Notes: generated by a model from the sequence alone, not told the origin. A stretch of 64,000 bases of DNA from Winogradskyella tangerina (GCF_003260205.1 NZ_QERF01000007.1:124001-188000), one strand, 5' to 3'; counted from the stretch's first letter, positions 42,780 through 53,027 are shown. Numbers and translations are program-made.

Positions 42780-43682
42780 TTAAAACAAAGATAGTTTTTC
42801 TTTAATGGCTTCAGCCAAGATTATTGCAGCTTTAGGATAATTTCTGAACCAAAGTTCGGGTTCAATAAGTTCTAATTCTGCCAAGGCAATTTTCCCATTG
42901 TTGTCATTAAAAATATCAACTCTGGCATATAAGGGTGCTTCATCACATGCCATTACTGTATTTTCAGCGAATTTAATTTCTGCCTTCGAAGGTGTATAAT
43001 TATGAACAGAGCCACCAAAATCATCTTGAACTCTAAAATCTCCAGCCTGAGCTGTCTTCAAAATAGCATGAGTAAACTGACCATTAAATACCATCATTGA
43101 AATTTCACCTTCTGAAACAATACGTTCCTGAAAAGGCTGTAACATCATCGATTCCTTTGCAATCAAGGTTCTGAATAGGTCTTCGTGAGCAGCTCTATTT
43201 TCAGCTGTTAATTTATAGGTGTGTCTGGCAGCACCAGATATGCATGGCTTCAAGACGGTGTTAGTCCACCCAGTTTCTTCATGCAAATCATTCAAACTCC
43301 TAGTCGTTCCTTTTTCAATGAACAAAGTCTCAGCGATATGGACACCATTTTTTTGAAGATCAGCCAAATAATGCTTGTCGATATTCCAGCGGATCAAAGC
43401 TTCAGAATTAATCAGCATTGTTACTTTTGAAATTTGATTTAACCAATCAGAAAACTTTTCGAAATCATCAAAATAATCCCATGTTGTTCTGAATAAAACC
43501 GCTTTAGTTGAAGACCAATCGAAATGAGGGTCGCTCCAAGCAAGACGTATAACTTTGAGACCAAAACTTGAAAGTGCATTGACAACCAAAGCATCTTCTG
43601 CAATTACATTTTTTGTGTAGTCGTCAATTTTCTCCGGATAGGCGTGTTTATGATCGGTTAAGACAACAATATCGTATGACAT
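42780..43682 (-). CDS. ATP-grasp ligase, DcsG-like
   Basis: A 300-residue cytoplasmic ATP-grasp protein, the fold of carboxylate-amine ligases (RimK, D-Ala-D-Ala ligase). Recognisable pieces: WDYFDDFEKFSDWL early, TVLKPCISGAARHTYKL (ATP-binding Lys and Gly loop), SMMLQPFQERIVSEGEISMM, then LYARVDIFNDNNGKIALAEL and ELELIEPELWF (Mg-binding Glu/Asp). Close relatives are often labelled cycloserine biosynthesis protein DcsG, but here it lies in a peptide-turnover operon, so the substrate is not clear. It is 4 bases from the AlkD gene. Confidence 0.8.
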   Translation of the reverse strand: MSYDIVVLTDHKHAYPEKIDDYTKNVIAEDALVVNALSSFGLKVIRLAWSDPHFDWSSTKAVLFRTTWDYFDDFEKFSDWLNQISKVTMLINSEALIRWNIDKHYLADLQKNGVHIAETLFIEKGTTRSLNDLHEETGWTNTVLKPCISGAARHTYKLTAENRAAHEDLFRTLIAKESMMLQPFQERIVSEGEISMMVFNGQFTHAILKTAQAGDFRVQDDFGGSVHNYTPSKAEIKFAENTVMACDEAPLYARVDIFNDNNGKIALAELELIEPELWFRNYPKAAIILAEAIKEKLSLF

Positions 43683-43686
43683 ACAC

Positions 43687-44355
43687 TTATTTTATATGTT
43701 TCAATGCTTCACGCATACTTAATGGTTTTAATTGTACTTTTGAAGTGAACTCCCTAACTGAATGTGGATTGGTCTTAGCATACTCGCGCAATGCCCAACC
43801 AATTGCTTTTTTGATAAAGAATTCATTTGAATGCGCATGAGCTTTGCACATATCAAACAATATGGCTTCATCTGTTTGCGCTTTATATCCTAATTGAAAT
43901 AGAATCGCCGATCGATTAAGCCACATATGGTCTGCTTCTGAGAGCGTACTAATTAGCCGATGTCGATCATCCCAAAACATCAAGATATATTGGCCAAGCA
44001 AATGCTTCGCGATATAATCGACGGTATCCCAATGCGATTTTGTGGTAATCAGATTTGTGATAAACTCAAAATCTGAGACTACATATTTTCTTCGAAGAAC
44101 TTTAGACGCGATTTCCATAGCACAATATTGGAGTTCGCGTTCATTCATTTGAAACAACGAATTGACAATGCTTCTGCAGTTAGCGTTGACATCCTCTTTT
44201 TCCGCCTTAAAAACCTCCCTAAGAATAGCTTTCCGTTGTGGAGATCTAATCCCATAAAAAGGAAACAGATGTTTCATGTAAGCCTGCATTTGCAGTGCGT
44301 GTGAAGGATTTTTATGTGCTTCGAACTGCGATTTTAGTTGTTCAATGAATGCCAT
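43687..44355 (-). CDS. DNA alkylation repair protein (AlkD family)
   Basis: A 222-residue HEAT-repeat DNA glycosylase of the AlkD family, which removes N3- and N7-alkylated purines without base flipping. The repeats are visible as alternating helix pairs; FYGIRSPQRKAILREVF, SHWDTVDYIAKHLLG and FFIKKAIGWALREYAKTNPH are typical. The WD and KK-W residues that contact the DNA backbone are present. Cytoplasmic. It begins 16 bases after the tricorn gene stop. Confidence 0.88.
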   Translation of the reverse strand: MAFIEQLKSQFEAHKNPSHALQMQAYMKHLFPFYGIRSPQRKAILREVFKAEKEDVNANCRSIVNSLFQMNERELQYCAMEIASKVLRRKYVVSDFEFITNLITTKSHWDTVDYIAKHLLGQYILMFWDDRHRLISTLSEADHMWLNRSAILFQLGYKAQTDEAILFDMCKAHAHSNEFFIKKAIGWALREYAKTNPHSVREFTSKVQLKPLSMREALKHIK

Positions 44356-44371
44356 TAATTTTGAAACATCA

Positions 44372-47300
44372 TTAATTGTCTGATTTGTAACCTGAAGGGC
44401 GTTTCCAACGAATCGGAGCTGCTGGTTCTGGTTTTAATTCAAACTCATTGTTCTTTAATAACTTCATTGCTTCCTGAACAGCGCGCTCTAATTGCGGATC
44501 GTTTCCGATTGATGTTTGTTTCGGCTCTTGAATAACTTCAATATCTGGAGCTACACCTTCGCCTTCAACAGCCCATTTACCGTCGATATCATAAAAACCA
44601 CCACGCGGTGCCACCATGCGACCACCATCGATAAAACGAGGTGTATCCCATGTTCCTACTAATCCACCCCATGTTCTTGTTCCAATTAATGGCCCGATGT
44701 TTTTCATCTTAAACATATAAGGTAAGAGGTCACCACCTGAACCAGCACGCTCGTTGATGAGCATTACTTTAGGTCCCCAAATACCTGCCATTGGAGTCGT
44801 CCAAGGTCGATTATCTCCAGCCTTGCTATTGAAATAGCCAAAGAGTTCGCGAGACATAACATCGATCATATAATCAGCAGCGGAACCACCACCGTTATTG
44901 CGTTCATCAATGATAACACCTTTTTTGTCTTGTTGTGAGAAGTAGTAGCGGTTAAACGAAGTAAATCCGCCGCCACCTGTGTTCGGGACGTAAACATAGG
45001 CCAATTTACCATTTGATAATTCATCCACTTTTCTTCGGTTACCTTCAATCCAATCGATGCTTCTTAAACTCCTTTCATTCCAAACAGGCTTAACCAGAAC
45101 TGTTCTGGCATTTGTAGCAGATGGCGTAGAATTTACGGTGATATTAATTTCCCTTCCGGCCGTTTGCTCTAAGAGTTCATAAGGATTAGTATTGGCATTG
45201 AGTGACTTACCATTAATTGCAATAAGGTAATCACCTTCATTTACGTTAATACCTGGCTTAGCAAGTGGTGCTTCAAAATTAGGATTCCAACGTTCACCAG
45301 TATAAATTTTTGAAATTTTATAGTTGCCGTTTTCAACTTCAAAATCGCAACCTAATAAGCCAACCGAAACATTATCCACTTCTGGGAAATCACCACCTGA
45401 AACATAAGAATGTCCTACAGCAACTTCACCACTCATAATATCTACTACGTAATTTAAGTCTGTTCTGTGACGCACATGATCAATCCATGGAGCATACCAT
45501 TTATACACTTCATCCCAAGGTGCACCGTGCACATTATCTACATACAAGAAGTCTCTCATATAGCGCCAACCTTCCTTAAATATTTGATGCGCTTCGGCTT
45601 TTGGATCTAGTTTGATTTTAATATTAATCTTTAAATTGTCTTTACCGGGCTTTGGTGGTGCAGATGTTTTGGTTAAAACCCAGCTTCCACGCTTATTAAG
45701 CAAGATTGATCCGCGATCATCAGAAGCTACCATTTGAGATACACCATCTGCAAAATCAGTAGCCTTTTCCTTTTCTACATCGTAAGAATGTACTTTTAAA
45801 CCATTTGTATTCGGAATTGACTCAGCAATAAAAACGGTGTGTTTAGGTCCTTTTAGAAGGGCTACATAATTCCTTGCAGGAAGGTCTAAGGCCACAGCAC
45901 GATCGAAAATACCATTCTCGTCAATTTTAACCGTAACACCATTTGATGATTTATCACCATTCTTTTCACTTTTATCATCCTCATTTTTATCGTCTTTTTT
46001 CTTTTCAACTTCCGCCATATCATTTTTAGGAAGATTCGGTGCGTCGTCATCAGCACTTAATACAATGGCATAAAGACTTCGTCTAAGATTTGCGCCAGGA
46101 TCATAGTTACTCATGTCTAACCAACCCGTTAGTAGGCCATAATTAGTGCTAGCTAAAGTGTAAATATATTTACCCGAAGCATCCCAGACTGGTGTAATAG
46201 CATCTGCAATTGGGTCTGTGATCTGAATTGTTTTTTTGGTGTCTATATTGTATACAAAAATGGCTTTGAAATGACTGTCTTGTTGCTTGGCATAAGCAAT
46301 CCATTTACTATCTGGCGACCACTTAGGATTCATAGAACGCACAGGATGTGCATAGCGATCGGTGTCTATTTGCTTCGTTTTTTTCGTTTCTAGATCGATG
46401 ATCCAGATATTAAAATGTGTATCGGTGTAAGCAATGTATTTGCCATCTGGTGACCAATCTGGCTGAAAATAGAACGTAGGTTTCGGCAATTTTATGGCTT
46501 CAGCATTTTGCCCATCCTGGTCCGCTAACATCAATTGATACTCGCCACTTTTATCTGAGAACCATGCGACTTTATCACCTTTTGGTGACCAAATAGGAGT
46601 ACGGTCTGCGACACCTGGAGAATTCGTGAGATTCATCCATGTTCCTTTATCTTTTGGAACTGTGAAAATTTCACCACGATGCTCAAAAATGGCACGTTTT
46701 CCTTTTGGGGAAATGTTCGGATTTGATAATTGAAAACCTGATACATTATCCCACTTAGTTCTGTAAAAGTTAAGATCTGCCTTAACATCAATATTTAATT
46801 GTTTCGTATTTCCTGAATTGGGGTCATACATATGTAAATACCCACCTTGTTCATAAATGATCTTATCGGAACTGGCATCTAAACTTTTTACATCAAATTT
46901 CTTGTGAAAGGTAATTTGCTTTTCTTCCTTCGTTGAAGGATCAAAGGACCAAATATTCATTGTGTAATCACGTTCGGACATAAAATAAACTATTCCATCT
47001 AACCATACAGGATCTAAGTGACGTTCCTTGGTAGGTTGTGACGTTCGTATGAGATCTTTAGTCTTCATATCTACAACCCAAATTGGCATGGCTTGTCCAC
47101 CACGATAATTTCGCCATTCGGCATCCCAACCTGTGATGGGCGTGTAGGCAATATGTTTGCCATCAGAGGAAATTTCCCCATAAGCTGCTCTCGGAATATC
47201 TAATGCCTCAGGTAAACCACCATTAGTCGAAACAGTAAAGAATTTGTTAGTCATGGTTGGTTGTGCCTCGCGACCAGAGCGAAATAGTACTTTTCCATCT

Positions 47301-47638
47301 GGAGTCCAGCCTTGAACAATATCACCGCTAGGATGATAAGTTAATCGCTTTGGTTCACCACCTTCAGAAGGAATAACGAAAACATCGACATTACCATCAT
47401 ATTGGGCCGTAAAGGCAATCATTTTCCCATCATTTGAAAAGTGCGGATTTGATTCATAGCCATCATCGCTAGTCAGCCTTATGGCTGTTCCACCGTTTGT
47501 AGAGGCTTTCCATAGATCGTTAGCATAAACGAAAACAACGTCATCGCCGTGTAATGTAGGTTGTCTTAATAATTGTGTGCCTTGGGAAAAACTAAATAAT
47601 GAATAGCAGAATGCTGAAAGTACAAAAAGATGTCGCAT
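44372..47638 (-). CDS. Tricorn-type S41 serine protease
   Basis: A 1088-residue exported protease (signal peptide MRHLFVLSAFCYSLFSFSQ). It has the tricorn plan: a first WD-like beta-propeller and a second one (residues about 20-530), an acidic Lys/Asp/Glu linker (about 545-565), then a helical segment, a PDZ domain (about 760-855) and an S41 catalytic domain with the nucleophile Ser in GSGGDLLPYM and the C-terminal GVAPDIEV. It processes oligopeptides. Usual length. It is the first gene of a group with AlkD and ATP-grasp, and stands near gamma-glutamyltransferase, so a peptide-scavenging role is likely. Confidence 0.92.
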   Translation of the reverse strand: MRHLFVLSAFCYSLFSFSQGTQLLRQPTLHGDDVVFVYANDLWKASTNGGTAIRLTSDDGYESNPHFSNDGKMIAFTAQYDGNVDVFVIPSEGGEPKRLTYHPSGDIVQGWTPDGKVLFRSGREAQPTMTNKFFTVSTNGGLPEALDIPRAAYGEISSDGKHIAYTPITGWDAEWRNYRGGQAMPIWVVDMKTKDLIRTSQPTKERHLDPVWLDGIVYFMSERDYTMNIWSFDPSTKEEKQITFHKKFDVKSLDASSDKIIYEQGGYLHMYDPNSGNTKQLNIDVKADLNFYRTKWDNVSGFQLSNPNISPKGKRAIFEHRGEIFTVPKDKGTWMNLTNSPGVADRTPIWSPKGDKVAWFSDKSGEYQLMLADQDGQNAEAIKLPKPTFYFQPDWSPDGKYIAYTDTHFNIWIIDLETKKTKQIDTDRYAHPVRSMNPKWSPDSKWIAYAKQQDSHFKAIFVYNIDTKKTIQITDPIADAITPVWDASGKYIYTLASTNYGLLTGWLDMSNYDPGANLRRSLYAIVLSADDDAPNLPKNDMAEVEKKKDDKNEDDKSEKNGDKSSNGVTVKIDENGIFDRAVALDLPARNYVALLKGPKHTVFIAESIPNTNGLKVHSYDVEKEKATDFADGVSQMVASDDRGSILLNKRGSWVLTKTSAPPKPGKDNLKINIKIKLDPKAEAHQIFKEGWRYMRDFLYVDNVHGAPWDEVYKWYAPWIDHVRHRTDLNYVVDIMSGEVAVGHSYVSGGDFPEVDNVSVGLLGCDFEVENGNYKISKIYTGERWNPNFEAPLAKPGINVNEGDYLIAINGKSLNANTNPYELLEQTAGREINITVNSTPSATNARTVLVKPVWNERSLRSIDWIEGNRRKVDELSNGKLAYVYVPNTGGGGFTSFNRYYFSQQDKKGVIIDERNNGGGSAADYMIDVMSRELFGYFNSKAGDNRPWTTPMAGIWGPKVMLINERAGSGGDLLPYMFKMKNIGPLIGTRTWGGLVGTWDTPRFIDGGRMVAPRGGFYDIDGKWAVEGEGVAPDIEVIQEPKQTSIGNDPQLERAVQEAMKLLKNNEFELKPEPAAPIRWKRPSGYKSDN

Positions 47639-47724
47639 TTTGGTTGGTTTTAGTGGTAATACAAAAAGAATTGTTAGTGTCTATAAATATACAATTTAGA
47701 CCGTTCTAATCTTCTAAAACAATG

Positions 47725-49428
47725 TTAAAACCCAACGGCTGTATCATCACCTCTGTGGTCTGCACCACCTTCAAACTGACCTGTATCTAGTTTTAAAATC
47801 CCGTCTACTTTGCCAATAACTGGAGTTTTAGTTTCGTTGATAAAGTAGCCGAGTTCTTCTAGCTGTTTCTTGAGTTCATTGTTGAACGAATCTGGTTCCA
47901 TTCTAATTTCATCGGGTAACCATTGGTTGTGAAAGCGCGGTGCATCCACAGCTTCTTGCATGGTTAATCCAAATTCATGAACGTTTAAAATGGTTTGTAA
48001 AACAGAAGTTATTATTGTAGATCCGCCAGGCGTTCCTAGCGTCATATAAAAATCACCATCTTTCTCAATTATTGTTGGAGTCATGGAACTTAGCATTCGT
48101 TTTTCTGGAGCAATACTATTGGCCTCAGCGCCGATAAGTCCATAATAATTGGGTTCACCAGGTTTGCTGCTAAAATCATCCATTTCATTATTCAAGAAAA
48201 ACCCAAGTTCATCTGCAAATAGTTTTGATCCATAGCCACCATTTAAAGTTGTGGTAACTGCGATGGCATTTCCAAACTGATCAACAATAGAGTAGTGGGT
48301 TGTTTCCTCACTTTCATACCCTACTATATGACCATGACTGATGGAATCTACCGGCGTAGGATTTCCAAAAGAAAACTTTTGCATGCGGTCTTCGAGATAA
48401 ATATCACTTAATAAAGCTTGAACGGGTATGTCTACGAAATCAGGATCTCCCAGATAGTGGCTTCGGTCGGCGTAAGCACGTTTTTCAGCTTCTACTAATA
48501 CCTGAATTGTTTTAAAGGAATTATGTCCATAATCTTCAAGGTCGTAGGGTTCAATCATCTTCATGATTTGTCCTAAACATATACCACCTGAGGAAGGTGG
48601 TGACATTGATGTAATTGTAAGATCATCATATTCAAAGGTAATTGGATCGCGCCATTTTGCTTCGTATTTGTTCAGATCCTCGATGGTTATGATACTGCCT
48701 TTAGAATTTAGGAAATCAACTAATTTTTGTGCCGTTTCTCCCTTGTAGAATTCATCGGCACCGTTGATAGCAAGTCGCTCTAAGGTTTTTGCTAATTCAG
48801 GATTAACAACAATTTCACCAGCATTAAGACTATCATTGTAAATAATGGTTTTCCCATTTACAGCTTTAAGAATACTGTCGTAATTGGCAATTCTTTTTTC
48901 TTGCTTATCTGTTACCCTATAACCATTTCGGGCTAGTTCAATAACAGGTTTTATAATCGTTTGTACGTCTAAGTTACCAAATCTTTCTTGTGCTTTGAAA
49001 ATACCGGCGATGGTTCCTGGCACACCAATAGCCATACTTCCAACAGTACTGAGATCTTTGATAACATCACCATTTTCATCTAAATACATGTGTTTAGAGG
49101 CAGCAATTGGAGCTTTTTCCCTGTAATCTAATGCACCTTTAGTGCCATCTGCCATACGGTAAACAAGGAAACCGCCACCTCCTAAATTTCCTGCATAAGG
49201 ATAGCATACCGCAAGCGCGAGCTCTGTGGCCATCATGGCATCGAATGCATTACCACCCTGTTTTAAAATGGCAGCACCAATTTCAGAGGCTTCCTTTCGG
49301 GCACTTACGACCATTGCACTTTCAGTAATTAGACCTCTATTTTTGGTTTGCGATATAACAGCAGTAGGTTCGTTTTTACAATTTGAAAAGGTGAGAAGGA
49401 TCAATAAGAAAAGGGCTGTACGCATCAT
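47725..49428 (-). CDS. ggt: Gamma-glutamyltransferase (gamma-glutamyltranspeptidase)
   Basis: A 567-residue periplasmic N-terminal nucleophile hydrolase that cleaves glutathione and transfers the gamma-glutamyl group. It starts with a lipobox-like leader LLTFSNC (C17), so it is probably a lipoprotein. The N-terminal part has GNAFDAMMATELAL and GGGGFLVYR; the autoprocessing threonine is at about residue 375 in ETTHYSIVDQFGNA, followed by TTTLNGGYGSKL; GTPGGSTIITSVLQ follows. All catalytic features are intact. Its start codon overlaps the acpH stop, so they are cotranscribed. Confidence 0.95.
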   Translation of the reverse strand: MMRTALFLLILLTFSNCKNEPTAVISQTKNRGLITESAMVVSARKEASEIGAAILKQGGNAFDAMMATELALAVCYPYAGNLGGGGFLVYRMADGTKGALDYREKAPIAASKHMYLDENGDVIKDLSTVGSMAIGVPGTIAGIFKAQERFGNLDVQTIIKPVIELARNGYRVTDKQEKRIANYDSILKAVNGKTIIYNDSLNAGEIVVNPELAKTLERLAINGADEFYKGETAQKLVDFLNSKGSIITIEDLNKYEAKWRDPITFEYDDLTITSMSPPSSGGICLGQIMKMIEPYDLEDYGHNSFKTIQVLVEAEKRAYADRSHYLGDPDFVDIPVQALLSDIYLEDRMQKFSFGNPTPVDSISHGHIVGYESEETTHYSIVDQFGNAIAVTTTLNGGYGSKLFADELGFFLNNEMDDFSSKPGEPNYYGLIGAEANSIAPEKRMLSSMTPTIIEKDGDFYMTLGTPGGSTIITSVLQTILNVHEFGLTMQEAVDAPRFHNQWLPDEIRMEPDSFNNELKKQLEELGYFINETKTPVIGKVDGILKLDTGQFEGGADHRGDDTAVGF

Positions 49429-50027
49429 AGGTTGTAAAGTTGTATAAGTTCTAAACGTTTATTAGTGCTGAATTTTATGAGTTCTTCAAAAAATGAGGTG
49501 AAGTCTTCTTCAAATTCTTTGTAAAATAATCTAAGCTCCTTGGTGGCTTCGTTCATCTTGGACTGTCCCTTTGTTCTTCTATTCATGCCATTGAGAACGG
49601 ACTGAATACCATCGATACTGGCATAACTTAAAAGCCAATTACCTTCAATCATGTAAGGCGTCATGTTTTTATATCGTAACGGTAGAATATCGAAGTGTTT
49701 ATTCAAACTTTGATAAAAATCATTAACAAATTCTGCTAAGGGTACGTCTGAATAGGTATTCCAGTTTTTAGCTAAAAAATGATCATAAAATATATCTACA
49801 ATAACACCGCTGTAATGGCCGTAGTTTTTGTGCAATCGCTTCGTACTTTTTCTGAAAGTTGGATGCGCATCAGTAAAGGTATCGATAGCTCTGTGCAATC
49901 GAATACCAACTTGCACTTCGTCTGAATATATTTTGAATTTATTCCCTCTTACACCATCAGCCATAAAATTACCAATTGTGATCAATTCATCATTATTAGA
50001 TAGGTATATATGGGCAAGAAAATTCAT
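49425..50027 (-). CDS. Acyl carrier protein phosphodiesterase (AcpH type)
   Basis: A 200-residue protein of the AcpH family, which removes the 4'-phosphopantetheine arm from acyl carrier protein. MNFLAHIYLSNNDELITIGN, FMADGVRGNKF, LHRAIDTFTDAHP and VDIFYDHFLAKNW are the family's conserved segments, with His/Asp residues that form the metal-like HD site. Cytoplasmic. It is upstream of and overlaps ggt by 4 bases. Divergent from glmM. Confidence 0.87.
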   Translation of the reverse strand: MNFLAHIYLSNNDELITIGNFMADGVRGNKFKIYSDEVQVGIRLHRAIDTFTDAHPTFRKSTKRLHKNYGHYSGVIVDIFYDHFLAKNWNTYSDVPLAEFVNDFYQSLNKHFDILPLRYKNMTPYMIEGNWLLSYASIDGIQSVLNGMNRRTKGQSKMNEATKELRLFYKEFEEDFTSFFEELIKFSTNKRLELIQLYNL

Positions 50028-50072
50028 TCGTCGAATTTACAAATTCATAATAACAAAATAGGTTTTAGATAT

Positions 50073-50080
50073 TATATTTG
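50073..50080 (+). promoter_or_regulatory. -7 box TATATTTG of glmM
   Basis: Plus-strand match to TAnnTTTG 17 bases before ATG 50098. No -33 TTG at the usual distance. Confidence 0.5.
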
Positions 50081-50097
50081 CTGAAAATGGAAAATCT

Positions 50098-51486
50098 ATG
50101 ACATTAATAAAATCTATATCAGGAATTCGCGGTACAATCGGTGGTGCTGTTGAGGATAATTTAACTCCAATTGATGCAGTAAAATTTGCTGCTGCCTATG
50201 GTACTTGGATCAAACAACAACGCAATAAAGAAAATTACAGAGTAGTAGTTGGAAGAGATGCGCGGCTTTCGGGAGAAATGATTCAGAGTTTGGTAATGAA
50301 TACTTTAGTAGGGTTAGGGATTCATGTTATAGATGTCGGACTGTCAACAACGCCGACCGTTGAAATGGCGGTTCCAATGGAACATGCTGATGGTGGAATT
50401 ATTCTCACGGCGAGTCATAATCCAAAGCAGTGGAACGCCTTAAAACTATTGAATCACAAAGGCGAGTTTTTGAATGGTGCTGAAGGACAGAAGATCTTAG
50501 AGATTGCAGAGTCTGATAATATGATCTTTGCTGAGGTAGACCACCTCGGGAAGATTACCAGAAATGACGCTTACATCGATATGCATATTGATGAGGTTCT
50601 AAAATTACCTCTTGTAAATACGAAGGCCATTAAAGCCGCTAAGTTTAAGGTAGTCGTTGATGGAGTTAATTCAACGGGAGGAATAGCTATTCCATTATTA
50701 TTAGATCGATTAGGTGTACACCCAGTGAAATTATACTGTGATCCTACTGGTCATTTCCCACATAATCCAGAACCATTAAAAGAGCATTTGGGAGATTTGG
50801 CAGAAGCTGTTGTAAAGCATCATGCTGATTTTGGTATCGTTGTAGATCCTGATGTTGACCGATTAGCATTTATGGATGAGAAAGGCGATATGTTTGGTGA
50901 AGAATATACACTAGTTGCTTGTGCCGATTATGTATTGAGCAAAACTCCCGGAAATACGGTGAGTAATATGAGCTCCACGCGAGCCTTAAGAGACGTTACC
51001 GAAAAACATGGAGGTATGTACGAAGCTAGTGCGGTAGGTGAGGTGAATGTTGTGGAGCTAATGAAGAAAAACAAAGTAGTTATTGGAGGAGAAGGTAATG
51101 GTGGTATTATTTACCCTGAACTACACTACGGAAGGGATGCACTTGTTGGTGTGGCTCTATTTTTAAGTTTATTGGCTGAAAGTAAAATGACGGTTAGTGA
51201 ATTAAGAGCTAGTTATCCGAACTATTTTATGAGTAAAAAGAAGATTCAATTAACGCCCGAATTAGATGTAGATGCTATTTTGAGTACTATGGAGTCTAAC
51301 TACAGTCACGAAAAGTTGACTACGATAGATGGCGTAAAGATTGATTTTGCTGACAGTTGGGTACACTTAAGAAAAAGTAACACAGAACCAATTATAAGAA
51401 TTTATACAGAAGCGCCTTCACAAGAGGCTGCCGATGCATTAGCCGATCGCTTTATAGCAGAAATTGAGGCTGTTGCCAATAATTAG
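50098..51486 (+). CDS. glmM: Phosphoglucosamine mutase
   Basis: A 462-residue phosphohexomutase of the GlmM type, which interconverts glucosamine-6- and -1-phosphate for cell-wall UDP-GlcNAc synthesis. The phosphoserine loop TASHNPKQWNALK (Ser near residue 105), the Mg-binding DPDVDRLAF, the sugar-binding GEGNGGIIYPELHYGRDA and the phosphate-binding RKSNTEPIIRIYTE are all intact. The flavobacterial GlmM and phosphomannomutase groups are close, so the sugar specificity is inferred. Cytoplasmic. The aminotransferase gene follows 29 bases after its stop. Confidence 0.9.
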   Translation: MTLIKSISGIRGTIGGAVEDNLTPIDAVKFAAAYGTWIKQQRNKENYRVVVGRDARLSGEMIQSLVMNTLVGLGIHVIDVGLSTTPTVEMAVPMEHADGGIILTASHNPKQWNALKLLNHKGEFLNGAEGQKILEIAESDNMIFAEVDHLGKITRNDAYIDMHIDEVLKLPLVNTKAIKAAKFKVVVDGVNSTGGIAIPLLLDRLGVHPVKLYCDPTGHFPHNPEPLKEHLGDLAEAVVKHHADFGIVVDPDVDRLAFMDEKGDMFGEEYTLVACADYVLSKTPGNTVSNMSSTRALRDVTEKHGGMYEASAVGEVNVVELMKKNKVVIGGEGNGGIIYPELHYGRDALVGVALFLSLLAESKMTVSELRASYPNYFMSKKKIQLTPELDVDAILSTMESNYSHEKLTTIDGVKIDFADSWVHLRKSNTEPIIRIYTEAPSQEAADALADRFIAEIEAVANN

Positions 51487-51494
51487 TATCTTTG
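51487..51494 (+). promoter_or_regulatory. Internal promoter -7 box TATCTTTG before the class V aminotransferase gene
   Basis: TATCTTTG directly after the glmM stop codon, with TTG at 51463-51465 and a 21-base spacer. It allows the following gene to be expressed apart from glmM. Confidence 0.65.
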
Positions 51495-51515
51495 AAACGA
51501 ACCTAACACTCATTT

Positions 51516-53027
51516 ATGGCCCTGATTACTGACATTAAGAAAAGTGATATCAATAATTTGGAGGCTTATTTTAGCCAATTCAGATCGCATATTATCGGTC
51601 AGGATCAGACCTTCATGTCACCTTTCGGAGAGCAAAGAATTATCTATACAGACTGGACGGCTTCTGGTCGCTTATATAGACCTATAGAAGAAAAGCTGTT
51701 AAATGACTTCGGTCCATTTGTTGCCAATACGCATACAGAGACGACCGTTTCTGGTACGGCAATGACAAAAGCTTACCATAAGGCAAAGCATATTATCAAG
51801 GACCACGTTAATGCTAATGAAGATGATGTTCTCATTGTTTGCGGAAATGGGATGACGGGTGTGGTTAATAAATTTCAGCGTATTCTTGGATTGAAAGTCC
51901 CTGAAAATTTACGACCTTATGCTGACATTCCTGATGAAATTCGACCAGTAGTATTTGTTTCACACATGGAGCATCATTCTAACCAGACCTCATGGTTAGA
52001 AACAATGGCAAAGGTTGAAGTCGTTCCACCAGATAATGACGGTCTTTTCAGCCTAAATAATTTAGAAAAGCTTCTTCAAAAACATAAAAACAGAACCTTA
52101 AAAATATGCTCTATTGTTGGAGGTTCTAATGTTACAGGAATTCAAACACCTTATCATGAGGTTGCAAAATTAATGCATAAACACGGTGGCGTTTGCTTTG
52201 TTGATTTTGCATGCTCAGCACCCTATGTAGAGATCAATATGCATCCTGAAGAAAAAGACGCACAACTCGATGCAATTTTCTTTTCTCCTCATAAGTTTTT
52301 GGGTGGGCCTGGTACATCTGGGGTATTAGTTTTCAATAAAGAATTATACAATAATATGGTGCCCGACTGTCCTGGTGGAGGTACCGTAAGTTGGACTAAC
52401 CCTTGGGGCGAGCACAAATATATAGATGATATTGAGGATCGTGAAGATGGTGGTACTCCAGGATTCTTACAAACTATAAAAACAGCACTTTCAATTAAAT
52501 TGAAAGAGCAAATGGGTGTTTCAAATATCCTTGAACGCGAACACCAGCTCATAGATATCATTTTTAAGAAATTAGATCCGATTAAGAATATAAATATCCT
52601 TGCAGGTCAACATAAGGATAGGCTAGGAGTAATTTCATTCTACATAGATGATCTTCATTATAACCTTGGTGTTAAGTTGTTAAATGATAGGTTTGGCATT
52701 CAAACACGCGGTGGATGCAGTTGTGCAGGGACTTATGGGCATTTCTTATTGCATGTAGACCAGCAGACGTCTAAAGAACTAACAGATGAAATTTCTATTG
52801 GAGATCTAGTTCGTAAACCGGGTTGGATACGTATGTCTATCCATCCAACAACTACAAATGAAGAAATTGAGTTTGTGTGCGACAGTATTATTGCATTAGC
52901 AAAAAATCACAAGTCATGGGAAAAGGACTATGAATACTCGCGATGTAATAATGAATTTGTTCACAAATCACTGATCAATAAGCCTTGTAACGCCACTAAT
53001 GTTGATCAATGGTTTAATCTTGACTAG
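51516..53027 (+). CDS. Class V aminotransferase-fold PLP enzyme
   Basis: A 503-residue fold-type I PLP enzyme of the aminotransferase class V (cysteine-desulfurase/NifS-like) family. The PLP lysine lies in FFSPHKFLGGPGTSGVLVF; FVDFACSAPYVEI holds the PLP-ring Asp, and SHMEHHSNQTSWLET the stacking His. A Cys-rich loop RGGCSCAGTYGHF lies where desulfurases carry the catalytic Cys, so sulfur transfer is possible. It is about 100 residues longer than typical NifS/SufS (about 400). The 3' end overlaps the convergent acyltransferase gene by 14 bases. Confidence 0.82.
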   Translation: MALITDIKKSDINNLEAYFSQFRSHIIGQDQTFMSPFGEQRIIYTDWTASGRLYRPIEEKLLNDFGPFVANTHTETTVSGTAMTKAYHKAKHIIKDHVNANEDDVLIVCGNGMTGVVNKFQRILGLKVPENLRPYADIPDEIRPVVFVSHMEHHSNQTSWLETMAKVEVVPPDNDGLFSLNNLEKLLQKHKNRTLKICSIVGGSNVTGIQTPYHEVAKLMHKHGGVCFVDFACSAPYVEINMHPEEKDAQLDAIFFSPHKFLGGPGTSGVLVFNKELYNNMVPDCPGGGTVSWTNPWGEHKYIDDIEDREDGGTPGFLQTIKTALSIKLKEQMGVSNILEREHQLIDIIFKKLDPIKNINILAGQHKDRLGVISFYIDDLHYNLGVKLLNDRFGIQTRGGCSCAGTYGHFLLHVDQQTSKELTDEISIGDLVRKPGWIRMSIHPTTTNEEIEFVCDSIIALAKNHKSWEKDYEYSRCNNEFVHKSLINKPCNATNVDQWFNLD

